A DNA stretch of 37,268 nucleotides, from NCBI RefSeq assembly GCF_001747895.1, contig NZ_LNNB01000035.1, positions 1-37,268 of the forward strand, written 5' to 3'. This DNA is from Staphylococcus equorum. Lineage in GTDB: Bacteria; Bacillota; Bacilli; Staphylococcales; Staphylococcaceae. Positions 17,531 to 25,294 of the stretch are shown here, in pieces. The notes below the pieces were generated by a model. That model was not told the DNA's origin and ran no database searches. It saw only the letters and a program-made list of their open reading frames with translations. Both the position numbers and the translations under genes were made by a program. Every line of letters starts with the position of its first letter. The first letter of the stretch is position 1.

Positions 17531-17953
17531 TTAAGTTAAATGGTGAGAAAGTGTTAAACTTTCTTGCCATTTTTTATGAATAAATACATAGGAAGCATTA
17601 ACTGTAATATAGGTAGCGTTCCCAAAATATATAATTGTTTGTGTTCCTTTTGACTTTAATCCAGTGATTGGGATTGCGTTAATATAATATTGTATTGGTG
17701 AGCGCTGTGGTTTTACTGGAAATAATGTTATATCGCTATTAATAAATATTGGAACGATCTTGCGTATTTTTAGTAATTGTTTGGCTTGTTTCGTCTGAAG
17801 TGTTAAAGATAAATGTCGTGATTCTAAAAAATAATTTAATGTGAGATTAATTGTAGTAGGGTAAGTGAATTGGTGTGTAGTATATTGGCATATTGTTAAT
17901 GTTTCTGGTCCAAGAACTGTTTTGAAATAAAGTAATTGAGTAAGTGGCGTCAT
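17531..17953 (-). CDS. ComK-like protein downstream of sigS
   Basis: A 140-residue protein that I read as a ComK-family relative. The segments YFLESRHLSLTLQTKQAKQ, KIVPIFINSDITLFPVKP and the closing IYFGNATYITVNASYVFIH parallel the order of conserved blocks in ComK, the competence regulator that binds AT boxes. It is shorter than S. aureus ComK (about 189), lacking most of the C-terminal region past the HKKW block. It starts 18 bases after sigS, with GAGGTGA before the ATG, and is surely in the same operon. In S. aureus the gene next to sigS is called ecfX; identity with it is likely but from memory. It may modulate SigS or a competence-like programme. Confidence 0.65.
   Translation of the reverse strand: MTPLTQLLYFKTVLGPETLTICQYTTHQFTYPTTINLTLNYFLESRHLSLTLQTKQAKQLLKIRKIVPIFINSDITLFPVKPQRSPIQYYINAIPITGLKSKGTQTIIYFGNATYITVNASYVFIHKKWQESLTLSHHLT
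17538..17575. terminator. Terminator overlapping the ComK-like 3' end
   Basis: AATGGTGAGAAAG pairs with CTTTCTTGCCATT (two wobble pairs), then a T-run. It ends the plus-strand membrane protein transcript and lies within the last codons of the convergent ComK-like gene. Confidence 0.8.
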
Positions 17954-17971
17954 ATCATATTCACCTCAATC

Positions 17972-18436
17972 TTAGGTATAAAATTTTAAATGTTTTTGTT
18001 GAATTCGTTTTTGATAGTTTTTTAAAGTTGAGACAGAACAATTTAGAAGTTTTGCAATTTCATATTGTTTAAGTCCTGCAAATTTTAATCGTAACCATTG
18101 TCGTTCTTTATCAGTCAATAACGATAAAAATTGTTGGAAAACTAGCATACTGTCATAATCATCATTACTTAAAGAAGCTTTAACTTCTTGTTCTAAAGGA
18201 TTAACTAGAAGTAGTGGTTGATGTTTGCGGAAAAGGTCTATCAAATAGAAATTTAATCGTGAATATAAGAAGGTGTTTAATGAGCTGCTTTTTTGTGAAT
18301 TGTAGATTTTGCTTAGCTCCCACATTTTAATTAAGAGGAGTTGAGCATATTCATCATAATTGTACTGAATATTGTACTTTTTTAATAGATAATGAATAAT
18401 ATGTTTGTACTTTTTATAAATTTCTTCAAAGATCAT
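17972..18436 (-). CDS. sigS: SigS-type alternative sigma factor
   Basis: A 154-residue short sigma-70 family protein. Region 2 is seen in YDEYAQLLLIKMWEL...FLYSRLNFYLIDLFRK and region 4 in LTDKERQWLRLKFAGLKQYEIAKLLNCSVSTLKNYQ, a helix-turn-helix for -35 recognition. No region 1 or 3 is present, as in ECF sigma factors. Size, place and sequence match staphylococcal SigS, linked in S. aureus to stress and virulence. The known alternative SigH is longer. GGAGAG lies before the ATG. The ComK-like gene follows in the same operon. No anti-sigma factor with membrane helices is adjacent. Confidence 0.8.
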   Translation of the reverse strand: MIFEEIYKKYKHIIHYLLKKYNIQYNYDEYAQLLLIKMWELSKIYNSQKSSSLNTFLYSRLNFYLIDLFRKHQPLLLVNPLEQEVKASLSNDDYDSMLVFQQFLSLLTDKERQWLRLKFAGLKQYEIAKLLNCSVSTLKNYQKRIQQKHLKFYT

Positions 18437-18656
18437 TCATGCTCTCCATTGTCGTATATACAACATATATTTCCGGATGTTATTATTTTATTATAAGAAA
18501 TAGTAATTTTCATTTGCCAAATAGGGATAATAGGTGTTAAATAGTAGTCATAAGATAGATAAATTTTAAGTTTTATAACATTAGCGCGTATTCAACTTAA
18601 AGATATAACACTTTAGAGGTATATTATTATCTTCGGACAATTATCAGGAGGTTTAT

Positions 18657-18881
18657 ATGGATTACGCATATTTAAATTTAGAACATTTTTTTGCAAGGCA
18701 TGATGATTTGGATACGATTAAAGATAAATCAGATTTTGTTATGATAAACAACATGGCAAAAGAAATGATGTATCGAGATGGGGAAATAGAAGGTACGATT
18801 GATTTAAATCGTTATTTTTATAAAAATAGATCACAAGCTGCAAGCTTTATTATAATGGATTATTATAAAAGTCAAGAGTAA
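18657..18881 (+). CDS. 74-residue hypothetical protein
   Basis: A small acidic, soluble protein without signal or membrane segment (MDYAYLNLEHFFARHDDLDT...MDYYKSQE). CAGGAGG lies 6 bases before the ATG and a terminator begins at the stop codon, so it is a genuine monocistronic gene. I do not recognise a family; the composition suggests a compact helical fold. Confidence 0.75.
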   Translation: MDYAYLNLEHFFARHDDLDTIKDKSDFVMINNMAKEMMYRDGEIEGTIDLNRYFYKNRSQAASFIIMDYYKSQE

Positions 18882-18908
18882 TGAAATTAAAATTTCATTA
18901 CTTTTTTT
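18878..18908 (+). terminator. Terminator overlapping the stop of the 74-residue gene
   Basis: GTAATGAAATT pairs with AATTTCATTAC across a very short loop, then T7. The stop codon lies inside the stem. Confidence 0.85.
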
Positions 18909-19044
18909 ATGAATATGTAACAACGTTCATATTAAATTGTCTGTTCAAGTAATTAGTGTTAAACTTTATTATCGGATGGCTTTAAAGCTATGATACATAT
19001 GACGAAGGCGTGTCCTTCCTAATTATTACCTAAGAGGTGTAAAC

Positions 19045-19896
19045 ATGACGAAGCATAAAAAAGGCTCAATTCTATCAATCATTGGTTTATTGATAGTCTT
19101 AGGTGTAGCTGCGGTTGTTGTTTTTTCAATGATCTCAGATCAAATCTTTTTTAAAGAAGTTGACGAACAAGAAAAAGTAGAAAATCTTAAAGTAACTTTG
19201 GATAAAGCATCTAAAAAACAAATTGATAATTATACTAGCCAACAAGTTTCAAGCAAAGATAATAAAACATGGAGAGATGCGTCATCTACTGAGATAAAAG
19301 CTGCGATGAACAGTAGTGAATTTATTGAAAGTGATACGCAAAAATACCAATTTTTAGAATTAGATAAGTATCAAGGTATTGATGAAAATAGAATAAAACG
19401 CATGCTCATAGATAACCCTACGTTGTTAGAGCATTCAGATGATTTTATAAAAGCAGCACAAGACAAGCACGTTAATGAAGTTTATTTAATTTCACATGCG
19501 TTACTTGAAACAGGCTCTGCTAAAAGTGAGCTTGCAAGTGGTGTAGAAATTGATGGTAAAAAATATTATAACTTCTTTGGTGTAGGTGCACTTGATGAAG
19601 ATCCGATTAAAACAGGTTCAGAATATGCTAAAAAACATGGCTGGGACACACCACAAAAAGCGATTAGTGGTGGGGCTAACTTCATTCATGATCACTTTTT
19701 ATCTAATGAAGATCAAAATACGCTTTATAGTATGAGATGGAATCCTAAAAATCCAGGAGAACATCAATATGCTACAGACATTAAATGGGCTGAAAGTAAT
19801 GCGACTTTAATGGCTCATTTCTATGAAGATATGAAAACAGAAGGCAAATATTATAAATATTTTGTTTATAAAGATGATGAAAAGCACAAAAATTAG
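19045..19896 (+). CDS. sagB: Membrane-anchored glucosaminidase SagB
   Basis: A 283-residue endo-beta-N-acetylglucosaminidase that trims newly made peptidoglycan strands at the membrane. One membrane helix (10-30) anchors it; the GH73-type domain occupies about 110-275. The catalytic Glu is E155 in SHALLETGSAKSELA, the same number as in S. aureus SagB, whose length (about 284) also agrees. NFFGVGALDEDP and HDHFL are further family blocks. AAGAGGTG precedes the ATG. In S. aureus SagB works with the membrane protein SpdC/LyrA, which is not in this window. Confidence 0.9.
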   Translation: MTKHKKGSILSIIGLLIVLGVAAVVVFSMISDQIFFKEVDEQEKVENLKVTLDKASKKQIDNYTSQQVSSKDNKTWRDASSTEIKAAMNSSEFIESDTQKYQFLELDKYQGIDENRIKRMLIDNPTLLEHSDDFIKAAQDKHVNEVYLISHALLETGSAKSELASGVEIDGKKYYNFFGVGALDEDPIKTGSEYAKKHGWDTPQKAISGGANFIHDHFLSNEDQNTLYSMRWNPKNPGEHQYATDIKWAESNATLMAHFYEDMKTEGKYYKYFVYKDDEKHKN

Positions 19897-19937
19897 ATAA
19901 GTATTTGAAATATTAGTTCTAATACAATAGAACGAAG

Positions 19938-20009
19938 AAAACCAATTGCTATAAAAGTAGTTGGTTTCAGACTGCCAACAAAGCCTCTGACTTTGTTGGC
20001 AGTTTTTTT
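19938..20009 (+). terminator. Tandem hairpin terminator after sagB
   Basis: Two stems in a row. AAACCAATTGCT pairs with GTAGTTGGTTT (19938-19968, imperfect). ACTGCCAACAAAG (19971-19983) pairs perfectly with CTTTGTTGGCAGT (19991-20003) and runs into T7. The second stem is the core of repeat copy A. Confidence 0.85.
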
Positions 20010-20080
20010 GTGCACGCTTTCCGCTGGCACTGCCTTAGCCTGTAGTCTTCAGCTAGTGATTTATTAACGAGTCAGGAGTC
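19971..20080 (+). repeat. Intergenic hairpin repeat, copy A
   Basis: A hairpin with CAACAAAG / CTTTGTTGGCA arms and a T-run, then GTGCACGCTTTCCG and further on TAGTCTTCAGCTA. The same order of blocks recurs at 37046-37127 and 37216-37268. It looks like a dispersed intergenic element that carries its own terminator. Confidence 0.7.
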
Positions 20081-20244
20081 GGACCAAATTACTGGCAATA
20101 TTATAATATATATAAATTTAACAGTGGTGGTGTTTATTATGTTGAATCAATCAATTGATAATGGAAGAACATCTATAAATCCTATTTTTTAATTGATATT
20201 ATTCTCTTGAAGTAAGCCTTGTTTATTAATTTCATAATTTATAT
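20081..20244. other. Intergenic stretch between repeat copy A and the small-peptide terminator
   Basis: AT-rich bases with no convincing gene. A 17-codon frame at 20139 follows GGTGG but has no other support. Confidence 0.4.
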
Positions 20245-20283
20245 AAAAAAAAGAGTCTCCAATTTTGGAAACTCTTTTTTATT
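20245..20283. terminator. Bidirectional terminator after the 25-residue gene
   Basis: AAAAGAGTCTCC pairs with GGAAACTCTTTT over an AATTTT loop, with A- and T-runs on either side. On the minus strand it follows the stop of the 25-codon frame directly. Confidence 0.8.
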
Positions 20284-20359
20284 ATTCTACTTTGTTTTTT
20301 TTGCTTATAAGAATGAAGAACATGAGCGCTGATATAAACACTTTTATAGTAAATTTCAT
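20282..20359 (-). CDS. Probable 25-residue hydrophobic peptide
   Basis: A short frame, ATG at 20359 to TAA at 20282. The peptide has a basic start (MKFTIK), a hydrophobic core (VFISALMFFILI) and a charged tail (SKKNKVE), the layout of a single-pass membrane peptide. AGGATG lies upstream on the minus strand and a strong terminator begins at the stop, as expected of a tiny dedicated transcript. It could be a type I toxin-like or stress peptide; I recognise no named family. The gene-with-terminator arrangement is the main support. Confidence 0.45.
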   Translation of the reverse strand: MKFTIKVFISALMFFILISKKNKVE

Positions 20360-20448
20360 ATTATCACATCCTAATCTATGCCAACATATTAACATTAAAT
20401 GGGTGTGAAGATACATCAATAACTACATACAGGTGTATATACTGAGCA

Positions 20449-21375
20449 TTATTCTTTTTCAAAGTAATTGTGCTCTTTTAAAAATTCTTCTGCAACAACT
20501 GCGGGCTCTTTGCCTTCTCCATCTGCTTCATAATTTAATTTTTGCATTTGCTCCGTACTTATTTTATCGTTCAATTTATTAAGTGATTTCTTAACTTCTG
20601 GTTGTTCTTTTAAAAGTTTATTTGGTGCTACAGCACTTGCATCATATGTTGGGAAGAACTTTTTATCATCTTCAAGTACTACTAAATCATAAGCTGCAAT
20701 TCTACCATCAGTCGTATAGCCTAGTGCAACATCTAATTTTTTACTTTTCAAAGCATCGTAAACGAGTCCGATTTGCATCGGTTTAATAGAATCAAAAGCA
20801 AAACCATAATGTGCTTGGAAAGGTGCATAACCATCGCCCCCACGTTTAATCCAAGTTGTATCTGTGCCTACGTCTACCTGATCTTTTACTTTTTCTAAAT
20901 CTGAAACAGTATGTAAATCATATTTTTCAGCAGTTTCTTTGGTTACCATAAAGGCAAAGGTATTTTCAAAACCATATGAATCAAAAAAGGTCTGATTAAA
21001 TTTTTGCTGAAACAATTTTTTAGTTAAAGCCATCGCTTTTTTAGGGTCAGTAACGGGTTCAGACTCAAGGACACCCACTAAATCTGTCCCAGTATATCGC
21101 GTGCTCGAAATATCAGCATCGTTATTCATTAGCGCATTATGCTGGATTGTAGCTGAGCCTAAGTTATTAATGATTGAACCTTTAGTTTTACCTTTTGTAT
21201 CATGTTCGATAAGATCTATAATCATATACGCCATGATTTGAGACTCACTCGTAGCCAAAGCTGAAACTTTAATCTCGTTCTTTGATTGACTTCCACCAAG
21301 TCCTGGCAATCCACAACCGGATAATAATATTGTGCTTGCTATAATTAAAAATAATAAATGTTTTAAAAATTTCAT
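20449..21375 (-). CDS. Orphan OpuCC-like osmoprotectant-binding lipoprotein
   Basis: A 308-residue substrate-binding lipoprotein of the glycine betaine/carnitine/choline ABC importer type. The signal peptide ends in lipobox LSGC. The mature part matches the OpuCC fold: EIKVSALATSESQIMAYM, NNLGSATIQHNALMNNDADI, YTGTDL, DALKSKKLDVALGYTTDGRI. The expected ATPase and permease genes (opuCA, CB, CD) are not beside it, so it stands alone. It may serve a transporter encoded elsewhere or bind a different quaternary amine. Length is normal and no key region is missing. Confidence 0.85.
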   Translation of the reverse strand: MKFLKHLLFLIIASTILLSGCGLPGLGGSQSKNEIKVSALATSESQIMAYMIIDLIEHDTKGKTKGSIINNLGSATIQHNALMNNDADISSTRYTGTDLVGVLESEPVTDPKKAMALTKKLFQQKFNQTFFDSYGFENTFAFMVTKETAEKYDLHTVSDLEKVKDQVDVGTDTTWIKRGGDGYAPFQAHYGFAFDSIKPMQIGLVYDALKSKKLDVALGYTTDGRIAAYDLVVLEDDKKFFPTYDASAVAPNKLLKEQPEVKKSLNKLNDKISTEQMQKLNYEADGEGKEPAVVAEEFLKEHNYFEKE

Positions 21376-21551
21376 TGTCTAGCTCCTTAAAATAAGTACA
21401 GAAATAATATTTTTTCAATATATTAATATTAACATATTTATCAAAATATTATAACAACGCTAAATTGTACGGTAGTTGAATACATTAGCATGTAATATAA
21501 GGTTAATCATTGCTATAATGAATATAAATAAATTTAATAAGGATGTGTACA

Positions 21552-23021
21552 ATGCGAATAGCTATCATAGGAATGGGCACAGCGGGTGTAAGCTTGCTAA
21601 AGGAATTAGTGAAACATGATAATTTTGCAACAATGAATATAGACATGTACGATAATCCTAAAAATATGGGGCAAGGTGTACCTTTTCAAAATGACAGTGA
21701 TCAATTATTAATCAATATGCCTGCGAAACAAATGTCTTTAAATTTAGATAATCAAGGTGAATTTTACGAATGGTACAAATCTCAATCGATATTTAAGTTT
21801 TCTAATCCGGAGTATTTACCAAGGTTTATATTTGGTCATTATATGAAAGATTTTTTAGAAAAATATAATCAGCAATTTGAAAATGTCCAGATGATTAAAG
21901 AAGAAGTGTCAGAAGTTTTCATTGAGGCTGATGTAGGTCAAACGAATGTTAAATATTATGTTTGTACGTCGAAAGACATGTCGAATTGTCAAAAGTATGA
22001 TGCTGTATTTTTAACGATTGGTACACTGTCATACCATGATCCATACCATTTGAAAGGAAAAAAAGGATATATTCACACACCATATCCAACTTATAATACG
22101 TTAGATGATGTGAAGGATACTGACAGAATTGCGATCATTGGCACAGGTTTAGCATCTTTAGATGTAATTCGTTATGTTACTGCACATCATCCTAAATTAC
22201 CAATTACTATAACAAGTCGCAAAGGTCAATTGCCAAGCGTGAGAGGCGAAATGCCTGACATTGAATTTAAATACTTAACACCTGAAAATTTTAATGCAAT
22301 AAAGAACGAAAATTTTGGAAACGTACCTTTGGAAAAAGCACTAAATTTATTTATGAAAGATTGTGCATATTATGATATTGCAATTGAAAAATTAGTGCAC
22401 CGTAGACAAAATGACCCTGTGAAGGATTTAACATATGATTTAGAACACGCAACTGAATTAGGGGCATTCCAAAGTATACTTGAATTAGTAAAAGAGAATT
22501 TAAATTGGATTTGGAATAGTTTCAGTAGGGAAGATCAAAAACAATTTTTAAAAGATTACCAATCTATATTAAAGGATAATTCTAATCCAATGCCTCCACG
22601 CACAGCTCGATTAATTATAGATCATATCAAAAATGGGACTATTGAAATTAAAAGTGGTCTAGAGGATGTTCAATATGAAGCAAGTCAATTTTGTTTCAAA
22701 TATAAAAATGAAACAGAGGCAAACCATAAATTTGATGTCGTAATCAACGCAACTGGTTCAAAAACCCAACTTTCAGATCTTGATAGTGATGATCAATTGG
22801 TTTTGAATCTTGAAAATAGACAGGTTGTACAAGCGCATCCACTTGGTGGTATTCAAATTATTGCTGAAACAAATCAAATTATAAGCCCTCGCTATGGAAC
22901 ACTTAAACACATGTACGCATTAGGTCAATTAACAAATGGAATCAATCAGTCTCGAAATGGTGTAGCAATGATAGTTAAACAAGCAGTTAGCATAGTAAAT
23001 CAGTTATTACCGAATAAGTAA
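21552..23021 (+). CDS. FAD/NAD(P)-binding oxidoreductase-like protein
   Basis: A 489-residue flavoprotein of the FAD_NAD_binding_9 type. The N-terminal dinucleotide motif is RIAIIGMGTAGVSLL and a second Rossmann motif is RIAIIGTGLASLDVIRY (~195). A C-terminal VVINATGS and GQLTNG block completes the FAD site. I chose ATG 21552 because AAGGA lies 8 bases before it; an ATG at 21543 is open but poorly placed. The substrate is unknown. Relatives include lysine- and ornithine-hydroxylase-like proteins, but no siderophore genes are nearby. It is monocistronic. Confidence 0.75.
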   Translation: MRIAIIGMGTAGVSLLKELVKHDNFATMNIDMYDNPKNMGQGVPFQNDSDQLLINMPAKQMSLNLDNQGEFYEWYKSQSIFKFSNPEYLPRFIFGHYMKDFLEKYNQQFENVQMIKEEVSEVFIEADVGQTNVKYYVCTSKDMSNCQKYDAVFLTIGTLSYHDPYHLKGKKGYIHTPYPTYNTLDDVKDTDRIAIIGTGLASLDVIRYVTAHHPKLPITITSRKGQLPSVRGEMPDIEFKYLTPENFNAIKNENFGNVPLEKALNLFMKDCAYYDIAIEKLVHRRQNDPVKDLTYDLEHATELGAFQSILELVKENLNWIWNSFSREDQKQFLKDYQSILKDNSNPMPPRTARLIIDHIKNGTIEIKSGLEDVQYEASQFCFKYKNETEANHKFDVVINATGSKTQLSDLDSDDQLVLNLENRQVVQAHPLGGIQIIAETNQIISPRYGTLKHMYALGQLTNGINQSRNGVAMIVKQAVSIVNQLLPNK

Positions 23022-23221
23022 TTACAAAAATAAAAACATTAACTGTATGGTTTCGAGAGGTTAATCTGTTAAATGATAACTAGATTATTAAGGTTATAAA
23101 AATCATAATAAAAATTAATTTATTTTTTCATTAATTTAAGTAAAAAGCTTTTCTTATTAGTATTTAAAGCATTTTAATAATAAGAATACGTTAAAAATAA
23201 AGCCGACTTAGATAATATGAA

Positions 23222-23250
23222 TTGTCATTCTGCCTAAAATGTAGTACGAT
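23222..23250 (+). promoter_or_regulatory. Promoter of the riboflavin operon
   Basis: TTGTCA (23222-23227), a 17-base spacer and TACGAT (23245-23250), ahead of the FMN aptamer. The region 23022-23221 before it is AT-rich with no gene seen. Confidence 0.55.
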
Positions 23251-23307
23251 ATTGGTGTAACTTAGTAAGAGTTACTTGACTCAATCATTAATTACAATTT
23301 CATAGAT

Positions 23308-23437
23308 ATTCTTTCGGGGCAGGGTGAAATTCCCAACCGGCAGTAAACAAAGCCTGCGACCTGCATTTGATTATTCAAATGTGGCTGATCTAGTGAGATT
23401 CTAGAGCCGACAGTAAAGTCTGGATGGGAGAAAGAAT
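23308..23437 (+). ncRNA. FMN riboswitch (RFN element)
   Basis: P1 strands ATTCTTTC (23308-23315) and GAAAGAAT (23430-23437) close the RFN core: GGGGCAGGGTGAAATTCCC, CCGGCAGTAAA, AGCCTGCGACC, a variable stem around CATTTGA, then GATCTAGTGAGATTCTAGAGCC, CGACAGTAAAGTC and GGATGGGAGA. FMN binding should favour the downstream terminator and shut off rib gene transcription. Confidence 0.97.
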
Positions 23438-23549
23438 GAAGTATAACAAAAACGACACTTTTTAAGTGTTTATTTGGCATACACTTATGTTTGAAAATGG
23501 ATAAGTGTATTTAACTTGAAGCTAATGATGTTATATCAATATATATCCC

Positions 23550-23582
23550 ACACCTGAAATATTTTATTTCAGGTGTTTTTTT
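23550..23582 (+). terminator. FMN riboswitch expression-platform terminator
   Basis: ACACCTGAAATA (23550-23561) pairs with TATTTCAGGTGT (23564-23575) and runs into T8. It ends 20 bases before ribD. Two extra hairpins lie between it and the aptamer (ACACTTTTTAAGTGT, and ATACACTTAT 23479-23488 with ATAAGTGTAT 23501-23510). Confidence 0.85.
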
Positions 23583-23601
23583 ATTATTTAGAGGTGATAA
23601 C

Positions 23602-24645
23602 GTGAGTCAATATTTAAATTATGCAATCCAATTAGCAAAAATGGTGAATGGTCAAACGGGTGTAAACCCACCTGTAGGCGCGGTAGTTGTTAAAGACGGC
23701 CGAATCGTAGGGATGGGCGCACACTTAAAAAAGGGCGATAAACATGCTGAAGTACAAGCGTTAGATATGGCACAAGATGAAGCTAAAGATGGTACCATTT
23801 TTATCTCATTAGAGCCATGTACACATTTTGGTTCAACGCCACCTTGTGTAAATAAAATTATTGATTTTGGCATAAAGAAAGTCATATATGCTGTAAAAGA
23901 TACGACTTTACCGTCTAACGGTGACGAAATATTACAACATGCAGGAGTAGAAGTTGAATTTCGTCATAATGCAGAAGCAGAACACTTGTACAAAGACTTC
24001 TTTATAAGCAAAAGTAAAGAGGTTCCTGAAGTGACAGTTAAAGTAGCTTGTAGTTTAGACGGTAAACAGGCCACTGATGAAGGTGAAAGTAAATGGATTA
24101 CGAATACAGCCGTTAAGCATGATGTATTCAACTTACGTCATACGCATGATGCTGTACTTACAGGTAGAGGCACGTTAGATGCAGATAACCCTCAATATAC
24201 AACACGAATTGAGGAAGGTAAGCATCCTATAAAAGTGATTTTATCGCGATCAGGCCAAATTGATTTTGAATTAGACATGTTTAAAAATGCTAATACACCT
24301 ATTTGGATTTATACACAAAATAAAAACTTGAAAACAGATATTGAACATGTAGAAATTATTATTTTAACTGATTGTTCAATTGAAAATATTTTAATAGATT
24401 TATATCAAAAGGGAATTGGGAAATTGTTAGTAGAAGCGGGTCCAACCGTATCTTCAGCATTTCTACAATCTCAATATACGAATGAACTTATCTTATATTA
24501 TGCCCCGAAAATTATAGGTGGTTCTGGTAATTATCAATTTTATCAAACTAAAAACATTTTTGGATTATCAGAAGTACCACAATTCGAAATTGTTAATTCC
24601 CAAATGCTTGAGCAAAACATTAAATTAGAGTTGCGAAAGAAGTGA
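23602..24645 (+). CDS. ribD: Bifunctional riboflavin deaminase/reductase
   Basis: RibD carries out the second and third steps from GTP to riboflavin. The N-terminal deaminase domain has the zinc ligands HAE (48-50), C73 and C82 in EPCTHFGSTPPC. The C-terminal reductase domain (about 145-347) includes VKVACSLDGKQA and GKLLVEAGPTVSSAF. The 347 residues are normal. The start is GTG 23602 with GAGGTGATAAC just upstream. It is first in the operon; ribE follows six bases after the stop. Confidence 0.97.
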   Translation: MSQYLNYAIQLAKMVNGQTGVNPPVGAVVVKDGRIVGMGAHLKKGDKHAEVQALDMAQDEAKDGTIFISLEPCTHFGSTPPCVNKIIDFGIKKVIYAVKDTTLPSNGDEILQHAGVEVEFRHNAEAEHLYKDFFISKSKEVPEVTVKVACSLDGKQATDEGESKWITNTAVKHDVFNLRHTHDAVLTGRGTLDADNPQYTTRIEEGKHPIKVILSRSGQIDFELDMFKNANTPIWIYTQNKNLKTDIEHVEIIILTDCSIENILIDLYQKGIGKLLVEAGPTVSSAFLQSQYTNELILYYAPKIIGGSGNYQFYQTKNIFGLSEVPQFEIVNSQMLEQNIKLELRKK

Positions 24646-24651
24646 ATAATC

Positions 24652-25284
24652 ATGTTTACCGGTATTGTTGAAGAAATAGGCACGATTAAAAAAATAACGA
24701 CACAACAATCTGTAGTTAACTTAACGATTGATTGTGAGACCATCTTATCAGACATGCATATAGGAGATTCTATAAGTGTGAATGGCGCATGTTTAACTGT
24801 TGTTGATTTTAATAAGCATTCGTTTTCTGTACAAGTAATTAAAGGTACAGAAAATAAGACTTATCTAAATCATTTAAACCAATCTGCAGAAGTGAATTTA
24901 GAAAGAGCGATGAGTGGTCAAGGTCGTTTTGGAGGACACTTTGTGCTCGGGCATGTAGATGAAGTAGCTAAGATTACACGTATACAAGCATCAGATAATT
25001 CTAAAATTGTAACAATAAAGCCTACTACTACACTTATTAAACAAATGGTGCCACAAGGATCCATAACTGTAGATGGCGTAAGTTTAACTATTTTTCAATT
25101 AAAAGATGCTGAATTCGACATTCATCTCATTCCTGAAACGCGAAGATCCACTATTTTAAATCAAAAACGTGTAGGCGATCCGGTCCATATTGAAACTGAT
25201 ATGTTATTCAAATATGTAGAGAGAATTGTCAGTAATAATGAATCAGGATTAAGCACCGAAAAACTTAGAGCATTTGGATTTTAG
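24652..25284 (+). CDS. ribE: Riboflavin synthase alpha subunit
   Basis: RibE dismutates two 6,7-dimethyl-8-ribityllumazine molecules into riboflavin. The 210-residue protein starts MFTGIVEEIG and has two duplicated lumazine-binding barrels; the repeated blocks are NGACLTVV and DGVSLTIF, with GHFVLGHVDEVA between. No separate ribosome binding site is obvious before the ATG, so coupling with ribD is likely. Confidence 0.96.
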   Translation: MFTGIVEEIGTIKKITTQQSVVNLTIDCETILSDMHIGDSISVNGACLTVVDFNKHSFSVQVIKGTENKTYLNHLNQSAEVNLERAMSGQGRFGGHFVLGHVDEVAKITRIQASDNSKIVTIKPTTTLIKQMVPQGSITVDGVSLTIFQLKDAEFDIHLIPETRRSTILNQKRVGDPVHIETDMLFKYVERIVSNNESGLSTEKLRAFGF

Positions 25285-25294
25285 GAGGGGTAAT

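Noticed and set aside
20139..20192. 17-codon frame after GGTGG
   Set aside because: Too short, no terminator at its end and no recognisable peptide type.
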